DNA from: UMGS621 sp964468815 | GTDB taxonomy: Bacteria; Bacillota; Clostridia; Christensenellales; Borkfalkiaceae | DNA: 59,880 nt | Direction of reading: 5' to 3' | Assembly (NCBI GenBank): GCA_964468815.1 | Contig: CAYXWN010000006.1 | Location: 1-59,880 of the forward strand | Part shown: in pieces, positions 23,587 through 31,828 of the stretch | How positions within the stretch are numbered: position 1 is the first letter of the stretch | Layout of the letters: each line of letters starts with the position of its first letter | Program-made: the position numbers and the translations under genes | Notes under the pieces: generated by a model | What the model was told of the DNA's origin: nothing | Database searches by the model: none | The model's input: only the letters and a program-made list of their open reading frames with translations

Positions 23587-25029
23587 ATGGAATACAAAGT
23601 GGAAAAAGCCGAAAAAAGTACGGTAAAGATTTCAATTACGCTGAATAAAGAGGAGTGGACAGCCGCTCAGGTTGCCGCCTACAATAAGACGAAAGGCAGA
23701 TATTCGTTGCCCGGATTCCGCAAAGGCAAAGTCCCCATGAAAATGTTGGAAAACGCATACGGAAAGGGAATCTTCTACGAAGACGCGATCAACGAATCTT
23801 TCCCCAAATATTATTACGATATTTTGGAAAAGGAAACGTCCGTCGAGGCGGTTTCCGCACCCGATTTGGATATCGGCGATTTTTCGGACGACGGCATTAC
23901 CTATATTGCGACGGTTGCCGTAAAGCCCGAAGTAAAAATCGGCGCGTACACGGGTATATCTTTTGTCAAAACAGAGTATAATGTTAAGGACGAGGACGTT
24001 GACGCGGATTTGACGCGCTTGCAGGAGCGCAATTCTCGTATGATCGACGTAGCCGATCGCGCTGCCGAAAACGGCGACACCGTCGTGATTGATTACAGCG
24101 GCAGTGTGGACGGCGTGAAGTTTGACGGCGGCACGGCGGAAAAGCAATCGCTTACGTTGGGTTCTAACTCCTTTATCCCCGGCTTTGAAGATCAAGTCGT
24201 CGGCATGAATATCGGGGAAGAACGGGATATCAACGTGAAGTTCCCCGACGATTATCACGCAGAGAATTTGAAAGGGAAAGACGCTGTTTTCGCAATCAAG
24301 TTGCATGAGATCAAGAAAAAGGAACTTCCCGAAATCAACGACGAGTTCGTAAAGGACGCCGTCGGTGCGGAGAGCGTTGACGCTTATAAGAAAGAAGTGC
24401 GCGAACGTATGAAAATCGAGAACGAAAAACGTGCGGAGCGCGAATTGGAAGACGAGATCGTGAAGAAGATTTCCGAGAGCGCGGAAATCGAAATTCCGGA
24501 CGCGTTGATCGAAAATCAAGCGGAAAGCATGGTTAAAGATATGGAATACCGTATGATGTACCAAGGGCTTCGTTTGGAAGATTATCTCCGTTACGTCGGC
24601 AAGACGAAAGAAGAATATCAAAAGGAATTTATTCCCCAAGCGACCGAGATCGTCAAGCAGCAACTCGTGATTGATAAGATCATCACCGAGCAAAAGTTGG
24701 AAGCGACGGACGAGGACGTTGAAAAGAGAATCGAAGAAATGGCTGCCGATACCAATATGGCTGTGCCGGAATACAAAAAGCATATGCAGGCGAAGCAGAT
24801 GGATTACGTCAAGAACGACGTTATCGTCAAGAAACTGTTCGATTATCTGAAAGCCAACAACACGATTACGACGAAGAAAGAGGGTGCGGCAAAGAAGAGC
24901 ACCGCGACAAAGAGTGCGGCCAAGAGCGCGGCAACTAAGAGTACGACGGCGAAGAGCACAACGAAGAAAACTTCTATGGCAAAGACCGCGACGAAGAAGA
25001 CCGCGAAAACGACGGAAGAACAGAATTAA
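23587..25029 (+). CDS. tig: Trigger factor with a histone-H1-like tail
   Basis: The protein has 480 residues. The N-terminal ribosome-binding domain has the signature GFRKGKVP (about 42-49). The FKBP-type peptidyl-prolyl isomerase domain is at about 150-240 and the C-terminal chaperone arms run to about 430. The last 50 residues are an extension of Lys, Ala, Thr and Ser only, in KKSTATKSAAKS-like repeats, like histone H1 or HU tails. Ordinary trigger factors are 430-450 residues and lack this. It is a co-translational chaperone at the ribosome exit tunnel. The basic tail might bind rRNA, nucleic acid or acidic surfaces (inference). clpP follows 49 bases later. Confidence 0.95.
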   Translation: MEYKVEKAEKSTVKISITLNKEEWTAAQVAAYNKTKGRYSLPGFRKGKVPMKMLENAYGKGIFYEDAINESFPKYYYDILEKETSVEAVSAPDLDIGDFSDDGITYIATVAVKPEVKIGAYTGISFVKTEYNVKDEDVDADLTRLQERNSRMIDVADRAAENGDTVVIDYSGSVDGVKFDGGTAEKQSLTLGSNSFIPGFEDQVVGMNIGEERDINVKFPDDYHAENLKGKDAVFAIKLHEIKKKELPEINDEFVKDAVGAESVDAYKKEVRERMKIENEKRAERELEDEIVKKISESAEIEIPDALIENQAESMVKDMEYRMMYQGLRLEDYLRYVGKTKEEYQKEFIPQATEIVKQQLVIDKIITEQKLEATDEDVEKRIEEMAADTNMAVPEYKKHMQAKQMDYVKNDVIVKKLFDYLKANNTITTKKEGAAKKSTATKSAAKSAATKSTTAKSTTKKTSMAKTATKKTAKTTEEQN

Positions 25030-25036
25030 AAGAAAC

Positions 25037-25057
25037 GGGGACGCGAAGAACGTCCCC
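25037..25057 (+). promoter_or_regulatory. Hairpin between tig and clpP
   Basis: GGGGACG-CGAAGAA-CGTCCCC, a perfect 7-bp stem right after the tig stop codon and before the AAAGGAG of clpP. No T-run follows; it may protect the mRNA end or adjust relative expression. Confidence 0.5.
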
Positions 25058-25078
25058 TTATCAATCAAAAGGAGCGTT

Positions 25079-25672
25079 ATGGAAAAGAACACGGTAATCC
25101 CCTACGTTGTGGAAAACACCGGAAAGGGAGAAAGAAGTTACGATATTTATTCCAGACTGTTGGAAGACCGCATTATCTTTTTGACGGGAGAAATCAACGA
25201 CCAAGTTGCGGACGCGATCGTCGCTCAGTTGATTTATTTGGAGGGCAAAGATCCTTCTAAGGATATCAGTTTATATATCAACAGTCCGGGCGGAAGCGTT
25301 ACGGCAGGGCTTGCGATTTACGACACGATGAATTATATCAAGTGCGACGTTTCGACGATTTGTATCGGGCTTGCGGCGTCGATGGCTGCGTTTTTGTTAT
25401 CCAGCGGCGCAAAGGGCAAGCGTTACGCGCTTGCCAACAGCGAAGTAATGATTCATCAACCCTTAGGCGGCGCGCAGGGACAAGCGAGCGATATTAAGAT
25501 TCAGGCGGATCATATTTTAAAGACCAAGAGAAAACTCAACGAGATTCTTGCGAAAAACAGCGGAAATCCCGTGGAGATCGTCGAGCGCGATACCGACCGA
25601 GATAATTATCTCTCCGCGGAGGAAGCGCAGGAATACGGTTTGATCGACCGCATATTCGTAAAACGTCCGTAA
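25079..25672 (+). CDS. clpP: ATP-dependent Clp protease proteolytic subunit
   Basis: The protein has 197 residues, the usual size. The catalytic Ser is in GLAASMAAF (near 100), His in MIHQPLGG and the Asp downstream. The IYINSPGG-type motif appears as LYINSPGGSVTAGL. ClpP forms the tetradecameric barrel that degrades proteins unfolded by ClpX, encoded 23 bases downstream. The ATG at 25079 follows AAAGGAG; the long in-frame upstream extension from 24884 is the out-of-frame shadow of the tig tail. Confidence 0.97.
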   Translation: MEKNTVIPYVVENTGKGERSYDIYSRLLEDRIIFLTGEINDQVADAIVAQLIYLEGKDPSKDISLYINSPGGSVTAGLAIYDTMNYIKCDVSTICIGLAASMAAFLLSSGAKGKRYALANSEVMIHQPLGGAQGQASDIKIQADHILKTKRKLNEILAKNSGNPVEIVERDTDRDNYLSAEEAQEYGLIDRIFVKRP

Positions 25673-25695
25673 TAAAACTACATAAACGGAGTGCA

Positions 25696-26925
25696 ATGAA
25701 AGAGAAAGAATTATTTTGCTCCTTTTGCGGAAAACCCAAGGAGCTTGCAAACCGCTTGATCGCAGGGCCTAGCGGCGTCTATATCTGCGACGAGTGCATT
25801 GAAATTTGTAAAGAGGTTTTGAACGAAGACAAGGCGAAGCGCGGCGAGTCGGTCGAGGTCGTCAAACTCATGAAGCCCGCCGAAATCAAGGCGAAGTTGG
25901 ACGAATATATCATCGGGCAAGATCAAGCAAAGCGCGTGCTTTCGGTCGGCGTTTACAACCATTATAAGCGCGTAAACGCAAAGGCGAATCAGGACGGCGA
26001 AGTGGAGTTGGAAAAATCCAATATTTTACTGTTAGGTCCGACCGGTTGCGGAAAAACGCTTTTGGCGCGTACGCTTGCGCATATATTAGACGTTCCGTTC
26101 GCAGTTGCGGACGCGACGACGTTGACCGAAGCCGGTTACGTCGGCGAAGACGTCGAGAATATTCTGTTGAAATTGATTCAGAACGCCGATTATGATATCG
26201 AACGCGCGCAACGCGGCATTATTTATATTGACGAAATTGATAAGATCGCCAGAAAATCCGAAAACGTATCCATTACGAGGGACGTGTCGGGCGAGGGCGT
26301 TCAGCAGGCGTTGTTGAAAATCATCGAATCCACGGTTGCTTCCGTTCCGCCGCAGGGCGGTCGCAAGCACCCCCAACAGGAATGTTTGCGGATTGATACG
26401 ACGAATATTTTGTTCATTTGCGGCGGCGCGTTCGTCGGTTTGGATTCCATCGTGCAAAAGAGAAAGGCGAAATCCTCTCTCGGCTTCGGAGGAAGCGTAC
26501 AAGGCGATGCGTCCGAAACGGCGTACGAGTTTATCAAAGAGGTACAGCCGCAAGATCTTATCAAATTCGGTTTGATTCCCGAATTCGTCGGGCGTGTTCC
26601 CATCGTGGTGGGGTTACACCCGTTGGACGAAAAGGCTTTGGTGAACATCATGACCGAACCGAAAAACGCGTTGATCAAACAATACAAGCGGTTGATCGGG
26701 CTGGATAACGTCGATTTGGAATTTACGGACGACGCGATCTTCGAGGTGGCAAAGCGTGCGATCGAATTGAAAACGGGTGCGCGCGGACTGCGTACGATTT
26801 TGGAGAATCTTTTGATCGACAGTATGTACGATCTGCCGTCAGAGTCGGACGTTGCGAAAGTGGTCGTCGATTTGGAAACGGTCAAGGGGAACAAAAAACC
26901 GGAGATCGTGAAGAAAATAGCGTAA
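25696..26925 (+). CDS. clpX: ATP-dependent Clp protease ATP-binding subunit ClpX
   Basis: The protein has 409 residues. A C4 zinc-binding dimerisation domain lies at 9-40 (CSFCGKPK...CDECIEIC). The AAA+ domain has Walker A GPTGCGKT near 117, Walker B IIYIDEIDK and sensor 2 GARGLR near 365. ClpX unfolds and feeds substrates to ClpP. It is the last gene of the operon, with a terminator 15 bases downstream. Start by GGAGTGCA before the ATG. Confidence 0.97.
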   Translation: MKEKELFCSFCGKPKELANRLIAGPSGVYICDECIEICKEVLNEDKAKRGESVEVVKLMKPAEIKAKLDEYIIGQDQAKRVLSVGVYNHYKRVNAKANQDGEVELEKSNILLLGPTGCGKTLLARTLAHILDVPFAVADATTLTEAGYVGEDVENILLKLIQNADYDIERAQRGIIYIDEIDKIARKSENVSITRDVSGEGVQQALLKIIESTVASVPPQGGRKHPQQECLRIDTTNILFICGGAFVGLDSIVQKRKAKSSLGFGGSVQGDASETAYEFIKEVQPQDLIKFGLIPEFVGRVPIVVGLHPLDEKALVNIMTEPKNALIKQYKRLIGLDNVDLEFTDDAIFEVAKRAIELKTGARGLRTILENLLIDSMYDLPSESDVAKVVVDLETVKGNKKPEIVKKIA

Positions 26926-26940
26926 TTTGCAGAGATACTG

Positions 26941-26963
26941 CCCGCGGCAATCCCGCGGGTTTT
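26941..26963 (+). terminator. Terminator of tig-clpP-clpX
   Basis: CCCGCGG-CAATC-CCGCGGG followed by TTTT. GC-rich perfect 7-bp stem 15 bases after clpX. Confidence 0.8.
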
Positions 26964-27155
26964 GCTTTGCCTTCCGAAAAGAGGCGGCTCGCAAAAACGC
27001 GCTTGAAAATTTTTTTTGAATATTTTATCGCATGTTTTTGAGGCAAACGGTTGATAGAACGAAAAAACAGTTTGTTTTTCGCAAATACGGGCGAACGATA
27101 TTCGATAAAGAGAGACAGACTTTATATTTATGAAGTTTTCCGTTCGCGCAGGTTG
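26964..27155. other. Non-coding gap between clpX and the aspA promoter
   Basis: No ORF with a ribosome site or known RNA fold was seen. The stretch is AT-rich. Confidence 0.5.
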
Positions 27156-27227
27156 TTGACGGAAAGTAAAATTTATAATACAATAGATTAAAAATAAAAC
27201 GGACTCTCGTGCGGAGCATATCGCACG
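27156..27227 (+). promoter_or_regulatory. aspA promoter and leader hairpin
   Basis: TTGACG at 27156-27161, 17-base spacer, TACAAT at 27179-27184. A hairpin CGTGCG-GAGCATAT-CGCACG at 27208-27227, extendable with G.T pairs, lies in the leader 15-20 bases after the predicted start. Its regulatory role is unknown. Confidence 0.6.
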
Positions 27228-27258
27228 GGGAAAAGATACGGAGAGGAGAAAGAGCGAT

Positions 27259-28677
27259 ATGAAAAAGAATTATCGGACGGAAAGCGACTCGATCGGGGAA
27301 TTACAGGTAGACGCGGACGCGTATTACGGCGTACAGTCTCTCAGAGCAAAGCGCAATTTTAACATTACGGACAGTAAAATGAGTTTTACGTTCGTTAAGA
27401 ATATTACGTTGATTAAAAAAGCCGCCGCGATCGTAAACGGCAATTACGGTATTTTGGAAAAGGATCGCGCGGACGCGATCGTCGCCGCTTGCGACGAGAT
27501 TCTTTCGGGCAAACACCGCAAGGAATTTATCGTGGACGCCGTACAGGGCGGCGCCGGAACGAGTGCGAACATGAACGTAAACGAGGTGATTGCAAACCTC
27601 GCGATTGAAAAAATGGGCGGCGCGCAGGGGGATTATACGTACGTTCACCCCAACGATCACGTCAATATGGAACAATCCACGAACGACGTAATTCCGACGG
27701 CAGGCAAACTGACCGTCATCACGTTGAGTCGCGATTTGATCGACGCTCTTAAAAAGTTGAAAAAGGCGTTGTTGAAAAAAGCGGAAGCGTTTAACGACGT
27801 GTTGAAAATGGGCAGAACGCAGTTGCAAGACGCCGTTCCGATGAGAATGGGACAGGCGTTCCATTCGTTTGCAACGGCGATCGGCAGAGATATCGGGCGC
27901 GTCGAGAAGAGTCTTGCGGAAATGCACGTTATCAACATGGGTGCAACGGCGATCGGCACGGCGATCACGGCGCGTAAGGAGTATTTCGAGCATATTACCG
28001 AAACGCTTTCGGATTTGTTCGGCGAGAAGTTGACGCGTGCGGAAGATCTTTTCGACGGCACACAGAACGTCGATTGTTTCGTCGCGGTATCCGGCGCGTT
28101 GAAGGCGCTTGCCGTCAATCTCTCCAAGATGTGCAACGATCTCAGATTGATGTCCAGCGGACCGCGCACGGGGTTGGGCGAGTTGATTTTGCCGGCAATG
28201 CAAAACGGCTCTTCCATTATGCCGGGAAAGGTCAATCCCGTTATCCCGGAAGTCGTCAATCAGGTGTCCTTCCTCGTGATCGGACACGACGTAACCATTA
28301 CCCTCGCCGCAGAGGCCGGACAGTTGGAATTGAATGCGTTCGAGCCGGTTATTTTCTATCAATTGTTTGAATCCGTTCGCGCGTTGACGGGTGCGGTGCA
28401 TACGTTGGTGGATCATTGCATTGACGGAATCGAGGTCAACCGCGAGCGTTGCGAAGAATGGGTTAACCGCAGCGTGGGAATCGTGACCGCGTTAAATCCC
28501 TATATCGGCTATAAAAAGGCGGCGGAGATCGCCAAAGAATCGCTAAAAACGGGCGAGCCGGTCAAGCATATCGTTTTAAGGGACGGTTTGATGGACGAAA
28601 AGACGCTGAACGAAGTTTTAGATCCGCTTGCGTTGACGCAGCCGTTCGGCGTACATTGCGTTTTGAATATTAAATAA
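27259..28677 (+). CDS. aspA: Aspartate ammonia-lyase (aspartase)
   Basis: The protein has 472 residues. The fumarase/aspartase superfamily signature GSSIMPGKVNP lies near 315. GGAGTSANMNVNEVIAN near 97-113 and TALNPYIGY near the end are closer to aspartase than to fumarase C. It catalyses L-aspartate = fumarate + NH3 in the cytosol, an entry of amino-acid carbon into fumarate metabolism. GAGAGGAGAAAG precedes the ATG. It is monocistronic, between its own promoter and a strong terminator. A class II fumarase is the alternative, less likely from the motifs. Confidence 0.9.
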   Translation: MKKNYRTESDSIGELQVDADAYYGVQSLRAKRNFNITDSKMSFTFVKNITLIKKAAAIVNGNYGILEKDRADAIVAACDEILSGKHRKEFIVDAVQGGAGTSANMNVNEVIANLAIEKMGGAQGDYTYVHPNDHVNMEQSTNDVIPTAGKLTVITLSRDLIDALKKLKKALLKKAEAFNDVLKMGRTQLQDAVPMRMGQAFHSFATAIGRDIGRVEKSLAEMHVINMGATAIGTAITARKEYFEHITETLSDLFGEKLTRAEDLFDGTQNVDCFVAVSGALKALAVNLSKMCNDLRLMSSGPRTGLGELILPAMQNGSSIMPGKVNPVIPEVVNQVSFLVIGHDVTITLAAEAGQLELNAFEPVIFYQLFESVRALTGAVHTLVDHCIDGIEVNRERCEEWVNRSVGIVTALNPYIGYKKAAEIAKESLKTGEPVKHIVLRDGLMDEKTLNEVLDPLALTQPFGVHCVLNIK

Positions 28678-28710
28678 CAAGAGCGTTTTTTTGCGTTCTT
28701 TAAAATCGGT

Positions 28711-28742
28711 ACGCCCTCGCGTGAAATCGCGAGGGCGTTTTT
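28711..28742. terminator. Bidirectional terminator between aspA and the 49-aa gene
   Basis: Perfect 11-bp arms ACGCCCTCGCG / CGCGAGGGCGT around TGAAAT, with TTTTT on the right. The minus-strand gene stops two bases away at 28744, and the same hairpin, followed by a less regular U-tract, can end its transcript. Confidence 0.85.
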
Positions 28743-28743
28743 C

Positions 28744-28893
28744 TCAGTTGTTGGAGCGGTTACAGCCACAGCCTAACAGATTGTTGCAACCGGTCGTAAG
28801 TAGGGCGAGCAGCAAAAAGAGCTGCGTCGAGTTGATCGTGTTGTTGTTCGTCAACAGAAGCAGCAACGCGATCAATACCAGATTGTCTGACAT
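28744..28893 (-). CDS. 49-aa hydrophobic Asn/Cys-rich small protein
   Basis: AAAGGAGG stands eight bases before the ATG at 28893. The 49 residues begin MSDNLVLIALLLLLTNNN, continue with a second hydrophobic run (LFLLLALLTTGC) and end CNNLLGCGCNRSNN. The strong ribosome site, the -10-like TGTATAAT on the minus strand near 28925-28935, and the terminator directly after the stop all support a real gene. Small Asn/Cys-rich hydrophobic proteins of this type are common near sporulation or envelope genes in Clostridia, but I cannot assign a family. Membrane insertion is likely; the Cys residues could bind metal or cross-link. Confidence 0.65.
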   Translation of the reverse strand: MSDNLVLIALLLLLTNNNTINSTQLFLLLALLTTGCNNLLGCGCNRSNN

Positions 28894-29021
28894 CTCCGAT
28901 CCTCCTTTCGGCAAAATAAGCGCGTATTATACAATATGCGACAAAATCGGAAATATGTTTATATGATGAAACGTGTTACAATATACGTGTCAAAATAAAA
29001 CGTCGGTTTCGGAGGTGCTTT

Positions 29022-29357
29022 ATGCAAGAAATGTTACTCGATCGCCGTACGCAGGGCTTAGTCAACGACTACGTTCCGGACGGAGAGATTTTGGACGAAT
29101 TGGTTTGTTTCTTTACGATTTTCGCCGATTATACGCGGCTGAGAATGATTTCCGCGTTGGCGATCAGCGAAATGTGCGTCACCGATTTGTCTCGTTTATT
29201 GAAGTTGAATCAAACGACGGTGTCCCATCAATTGCGTCTTTTGAAAAATTTGAACGCGGTTACGACGCGGCGTCAGGGGAAAGTGATTTTTTATTCTCTC
29301 CGCAACGAGTTATTAAACGACGTTCTGTTAAAAGGAGTCGAATATCTCGGCTATTAA
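29022..29357 (+). CDS. ArsR/SmtB-family transcriptional regulator
   Basis: The protein has 111 residues. A winged helix covers about 30-100: LVCFFTIFADYTRLRMISAL, recognition helix LNQTTVSHQLRLLKN and wing GKVIFYSL. The ELCVCDL metal box of ArsR/SmtB appears as EMCVTDL, so one of the usual two Cys ligands is missing. The ligand may therefore be redox or another metal site. CGGAGGTG precedes the ATG. It is convergent with the redox operon at 29417-31828 and shares its terminator; no operator was identified. Confidence 0.88.
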   Translation: MQEMLLDRRTQGLVNDYVPDGEILDELVCFFTIFADYTRLRMISALAISEMCVTDLSRLLKLNQTTVSHQLRLLKNLNAVTTRRQGKVIFYSLRNELLNDVLLKGVEYLGY

Positions 29358-29362
29358 AAGCA

Positions 29363-29398
29363 CGAAAAAAGCCCGAATTGTTTCGGGCTTTTTTCGTC
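29363..29398. terminator. Strong bidirectional terminator
   Basis: CGAAAAAAGCCCGAA-TTG-TTTCGGGCTTTTTTCG, nearly perfect, with A-run left and T-run right. It ends the ArsR gene (plus) and the tlpA gene (minus). Confidence 0.9.
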
Positions 29399-29416
29399 GA
29401 AATTTCAGCGTGTTTT

Positions 29417-29992
29417 TTAAGGTGTCAACAGTTTTTCTATCTCTGTTTTCAATTCTTCTTTTCCCATGCCGCCTTGTCGGATAAAGCGAATGATTCCGTT
29501 TTGATCGAGGATAACCGTCATGGGGTAGGCGTTCTTTCCGCCGAGATGCTCGAAAATCTTGAAATTTTCGGTATCTTGCGCGAAAGAAATTACGTAGTCT
29601 GCAAAGTTTTTATTGATAAAGTCTTGTTTATCCCGTTCGGAGTCCGCCGAATGGGAGTGTAAGGCGATTACCCTGATCCGATCGCCGAATTCCTCTTGCA
29701 CGTCGTTAAAGTGGGGTAATTCCGCCAAACACGGACCGCATGAAATATACCAAAAATTCAAAACGGTTACTTGCCCTCTGGAAACTTTCGGCGTATACGT
29801 GCCGCCGTCGCAACCGGCGTTGCGGTACAACTCCGCTTCAAAATTGAAACATTCTTCTCCCTCTCCGTAAACTCTGAGCGATTCGTTCTTTTGAAAGACG
29901 TTGAAATAAAGCAACGCGCCGAGCAGTACCGCGCCTGCGAGAATCCAAGCGATGATTTCAAGATAAACGGATAATTTCGTTCTTGTCTGCAT
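29417..29992 (-). CDS. Membrane-tethered TlpA/ResA-like thioredoxin protein
   Basis: The protein has 191 residues. One N-terminal membrane helix (about 10-30) tethers a thioredoxin domain facing outward. The active site is WYISCGPCLAELPHF near 82-96, and the cis-Pro lies in AYPMTVILD. A long insertion before the active site carries Cys residues (EECFNFEAELYRNAGCDGG) that are absent from simple TlpA proteins. It is a thiol:disulfide oxidoreductase acting on secreted or membrane proteins. It is the last gene of a three-gene minus-strand operon, two bases after the polyferredoxin gene, a linkage also known next to CD1871A-type genes in C. difficile. Confidence 0.9.
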   Translation of the reverse strand: MQTRTKLSVYLEIIAWILAGAVLLGALLYFNVFQKNESLRVYGEGEECFNFEAELYRNAGCDGGTYTPKVSRGQVTVLNFWYISCGPCLAELPHFNDVQEEFGDRIRVIALHSHSADSERDKQDFINKNFADYVISFAQDTENFKIFEHLGGKNAYPMTVILDQNGIIRFIRQGGMGKEELKTEIEKLLTP

Positions 29993-29994
29993 GG

Positions 29995-31026
29995 CTATTC
30001 TCCTTTTTTCGTGGATTGCGTCGAAGTCGCGGTCGTTTCGGAAGTTTCCGCGGCGTTCTTTTTCGCGATGCCTAAGAGGTCAACCCGTTCGGCGGTTTCG
30101 GGGGCGGGAGCTTGTACGGCGTTTTCTCTTAAAAACAACTTCGATCCTTTCCAAGAAATCGCTTTTGTCGGGCACGCCTTGATACATTCGCCGCAATGAA
30201 TACATTCGTGGTCGCCAACGCGCTTGATATCCATTTTGCAGACGGAAAGGCAAAGTCCGCAGTCCGTACACGATTTTTTATCTAACTTGATGCCGAGCAT
30301 TGCGATTCGACAGAAGAAACCGTAGATCGCGCCGAGCGGACAAAGAAAACGACAGAAGAAACGGAAAATAAATACGCTTGCAACGATAAACACGACGAGA
30401 AGCAAAAATTTCCAAGTAAAGAGCGGTCCGAGCATATCGTAGAGCGCTTCGTTGTTCGGGTTAATCAATAAACCGATTCCGCCGAGAAGGGTTCCGGACG
30501 GGCAAATATATTTACAGAATGCCGGTACGCCCGTTTGATACATGACGGGGATCGAGACGACTAGTACCGCCAACAGCACGTATTTGAAATACGATAAAAC
30601 GCGCGTGACTTTGCTCTTTTTCAACTTAGGCGTTTTTATTTTATACAAGAGTTCCTGACCAAGCCCGATCGGACAAAGAAAACCGCAAATCGTTCTGCCG
30701 AGCAGTAAGCCGAACAGAATGATGATGCCGAAGATATATGCCGGCGTACGCGTTCCGGAAGAAGCGAGCGCGTTCTGCAACGCGCCCAACGGGCATGCGC
30801 CCACCGCGCCGGGGCAAGAGTAGCAGTTCAGTCCGGGGACGCACATATATTTGGACGAGCCCGTGTAAATATTTCCGGTCTTAAACCCCTTTAAATTTGC
30901 ATTGTACAGCAGCATGGAGTAAAGTTGAATAATTCTGCGTTTTGTCGGGCGGTGATTTTGAAACCACCGTCCGACGGAGATAAAAAACTGTTTGATCCGA
31001 TGTGCCGTTTTTTTGAAAAATTTCAT
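29995..31026 (-). CDS. Membrane 4Fe-4S polyferredoxin (NapH/CcoG-like)
   Basis: The protein has 343 residues with about five membrane helices. Cys clusters lie at the membrane boundary: NCYSCPGAVGACPLGAL near 68-84, CGFLCPIG, CKYICPSG and CRFLCPLG. Two classic [4Fe-4S] ferredoxin motifs follow (CTDCGLCLSVCK and CIHCGECIKACP, about 240-290), and an Ala/Thr-rich cytosolic tail. This is the NapH/NosR/CcoG-type architecture that moves electrons across or along the membrane. Together with the TlpA protein and the CXXC protein it suggests electrons flow from cytosolic ferredoxin or flavin to extracytoplasmic thiols (inference). It begins four bases after the previous gene. Confidence 0.9.
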   Translation of the reverse strand: MKFFKKTAHRIKQFFISVGRWFQNHRPTKRRIIQLYSMLLYNANLKGFKTGNIYTGSSKYMCVPGLNCYSCPGAVGACPLGALQNALASSGTRTPAYIFGIIILFGLLLGRTICGFLCPIGLGQELLYKIKTPKLKKSKVTRVLSYFKYVLLAVLVVSIPVMYQTGVPAFCKYICPSGTLLGGIGLLINPNNEALYDMLGPLFTWKFLLLVVFIVASVFIFRFFCRFLCPLGAIYGFFCRIAMLGIKLDKKSCTDCGLCLSVCKMDIKRVGDHECIHCGECIKACPTKAISWKGSKLFLRENAVQAPAPETAERVDLLGIAKKNAAETSETTATSTQSTKKGE

Positions 31027-31030
31027 GCCG

Positions 31031-31828
31031 TTAACCCAATCCTATACATTCCGTGCAGATGTTGATCGCTTTTTCGAGCAATTCTTTCGCGCCGCCGTTC
31101 AGCGCTCCGACAACGATCAAAAGGACGCTGCACAGAGCCAAACCGATCCGTAAGCCTAGTTTGATTTTGGAAAGCGTGCGTTCGCCGACGATCGGCTCGC
31201 GCGTTTTTTGTCGTTCAGTCGGCTTTGCCGAGGCGAAGAGTTCTTTCAGTTCTTGAATTTTCTTTTTTGCGGAAAATTCGTCGTATATCGCCTTTGCGAT
31301 CGCGACAAGAAAGAACGCCGCGATCCAAGGGAGTATTTTTGGAAGCATGGCGAGCATATCGCTCGTCGGGTTAAAACTGTTTCCGACGGGCGTGTAGTTG
31401 GATTTGTCGAATACGCAAATGCCGACCATGACCGCCGCGAAAACACCGAATATGATAAATACGTACCGAATGACGGTATCCGTCCGTTCGCTGCGTTTTA
31501 AGGCTTCGCTCATCGTGTTTGACGGAACGCGTGCGCGCAATTTTTTCAAAATATGGGTTTGATAGACGAGTGCTTTGTTTTTGACGGACGGTTCGGGAAA
31601 CAATTCCCAAAGCACCCAACCGACGACCACCGCGCCTAGCCAGAGATAGAGAAAAATCGCGATCTGCGAAAGGGCTTCCCCGACCTTTTGCGGAGCGTAC
31701 GGAGAAATTTCTTCCGAATGATAGATCCGTTGCGATTGAACGATCAGCAGAATTCCGACAATTATCGTAAAAACGCTTAAAAACACGCCGTAAGCGCGCC
31801 GTAGCGTGCGTTGCTGTTTGTCTGTCAT
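31031..31828 (-). CDS. Membrane protein with CD1871A-type CXXC C-terminus
   Basis: The protein has 265 residues and about four membrane helices (near 12-30, 55-75, 120-140, 165-180), then a cytosolic Lys/Glu-rich stretch. The last 40 residues (LGLRIGLALCSVLLIVVGAL and KAINICTECIGLG) match in form the free-standing CD1871A-family CXXC proteins of about 40 residues. The fusion to a four-helix protein is unusual. The CTEC motif sits at the very C-terminus, at the membrane edge. It starts the operon with the polyferredoxin and TlpA genes, with AAGGAG before its ATG. A role as the membrane thiol carrier between them is inferred. Confidence 0.75.
   Translation of the reverse strand: MTDKQQRTLRRAYGVFLSVFTIIVGILLIVQSQRIYHSEEISPYAPQKVGEALSQIAIFLYLWLGAVVVGWVLWELFPEPSVKNKALVYQTHILKKLRARVPSNTMSEALKRSERTDTVIRYVFIIFGVFAAVMVGICVFDKSNYTPVGNSFNPTSDMLAMLPKILPWIAAFFLVAIAKAIYDEFSAKKKIQELKELFASAKPTERQKTREPIVGERTLSKIKLGLRIGLALCSVLLIVVGALNGGAKELLEKAINICTECIGLG

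Noticed and set aside
24884..25078. Arg-rich N-terminal extension of ClpP
   Set aside because: It is the out-of-frame reading of the trigger factor tail; AAAGGAG and homology place the start at 25079.
23632..25092. 486-residue antisense ORF opposite trigger factor
   Set aside because: It is a shadow of tig: Phe/Leu/Arg-rich with no family motif, while the plus strand encodes a complete, motif-bearing trigger factor.
27185..27258. Riboswitch in the aspA leader
   Set aside because: Only a single short hairpin is seen, with no conserved aptamer core that I recognise.
27301..28416. 371-residue antisense ORF opposite aspA
   Set aside because: No ribosome site, biased composition, and the plus strand encodes aspartase with its signature.
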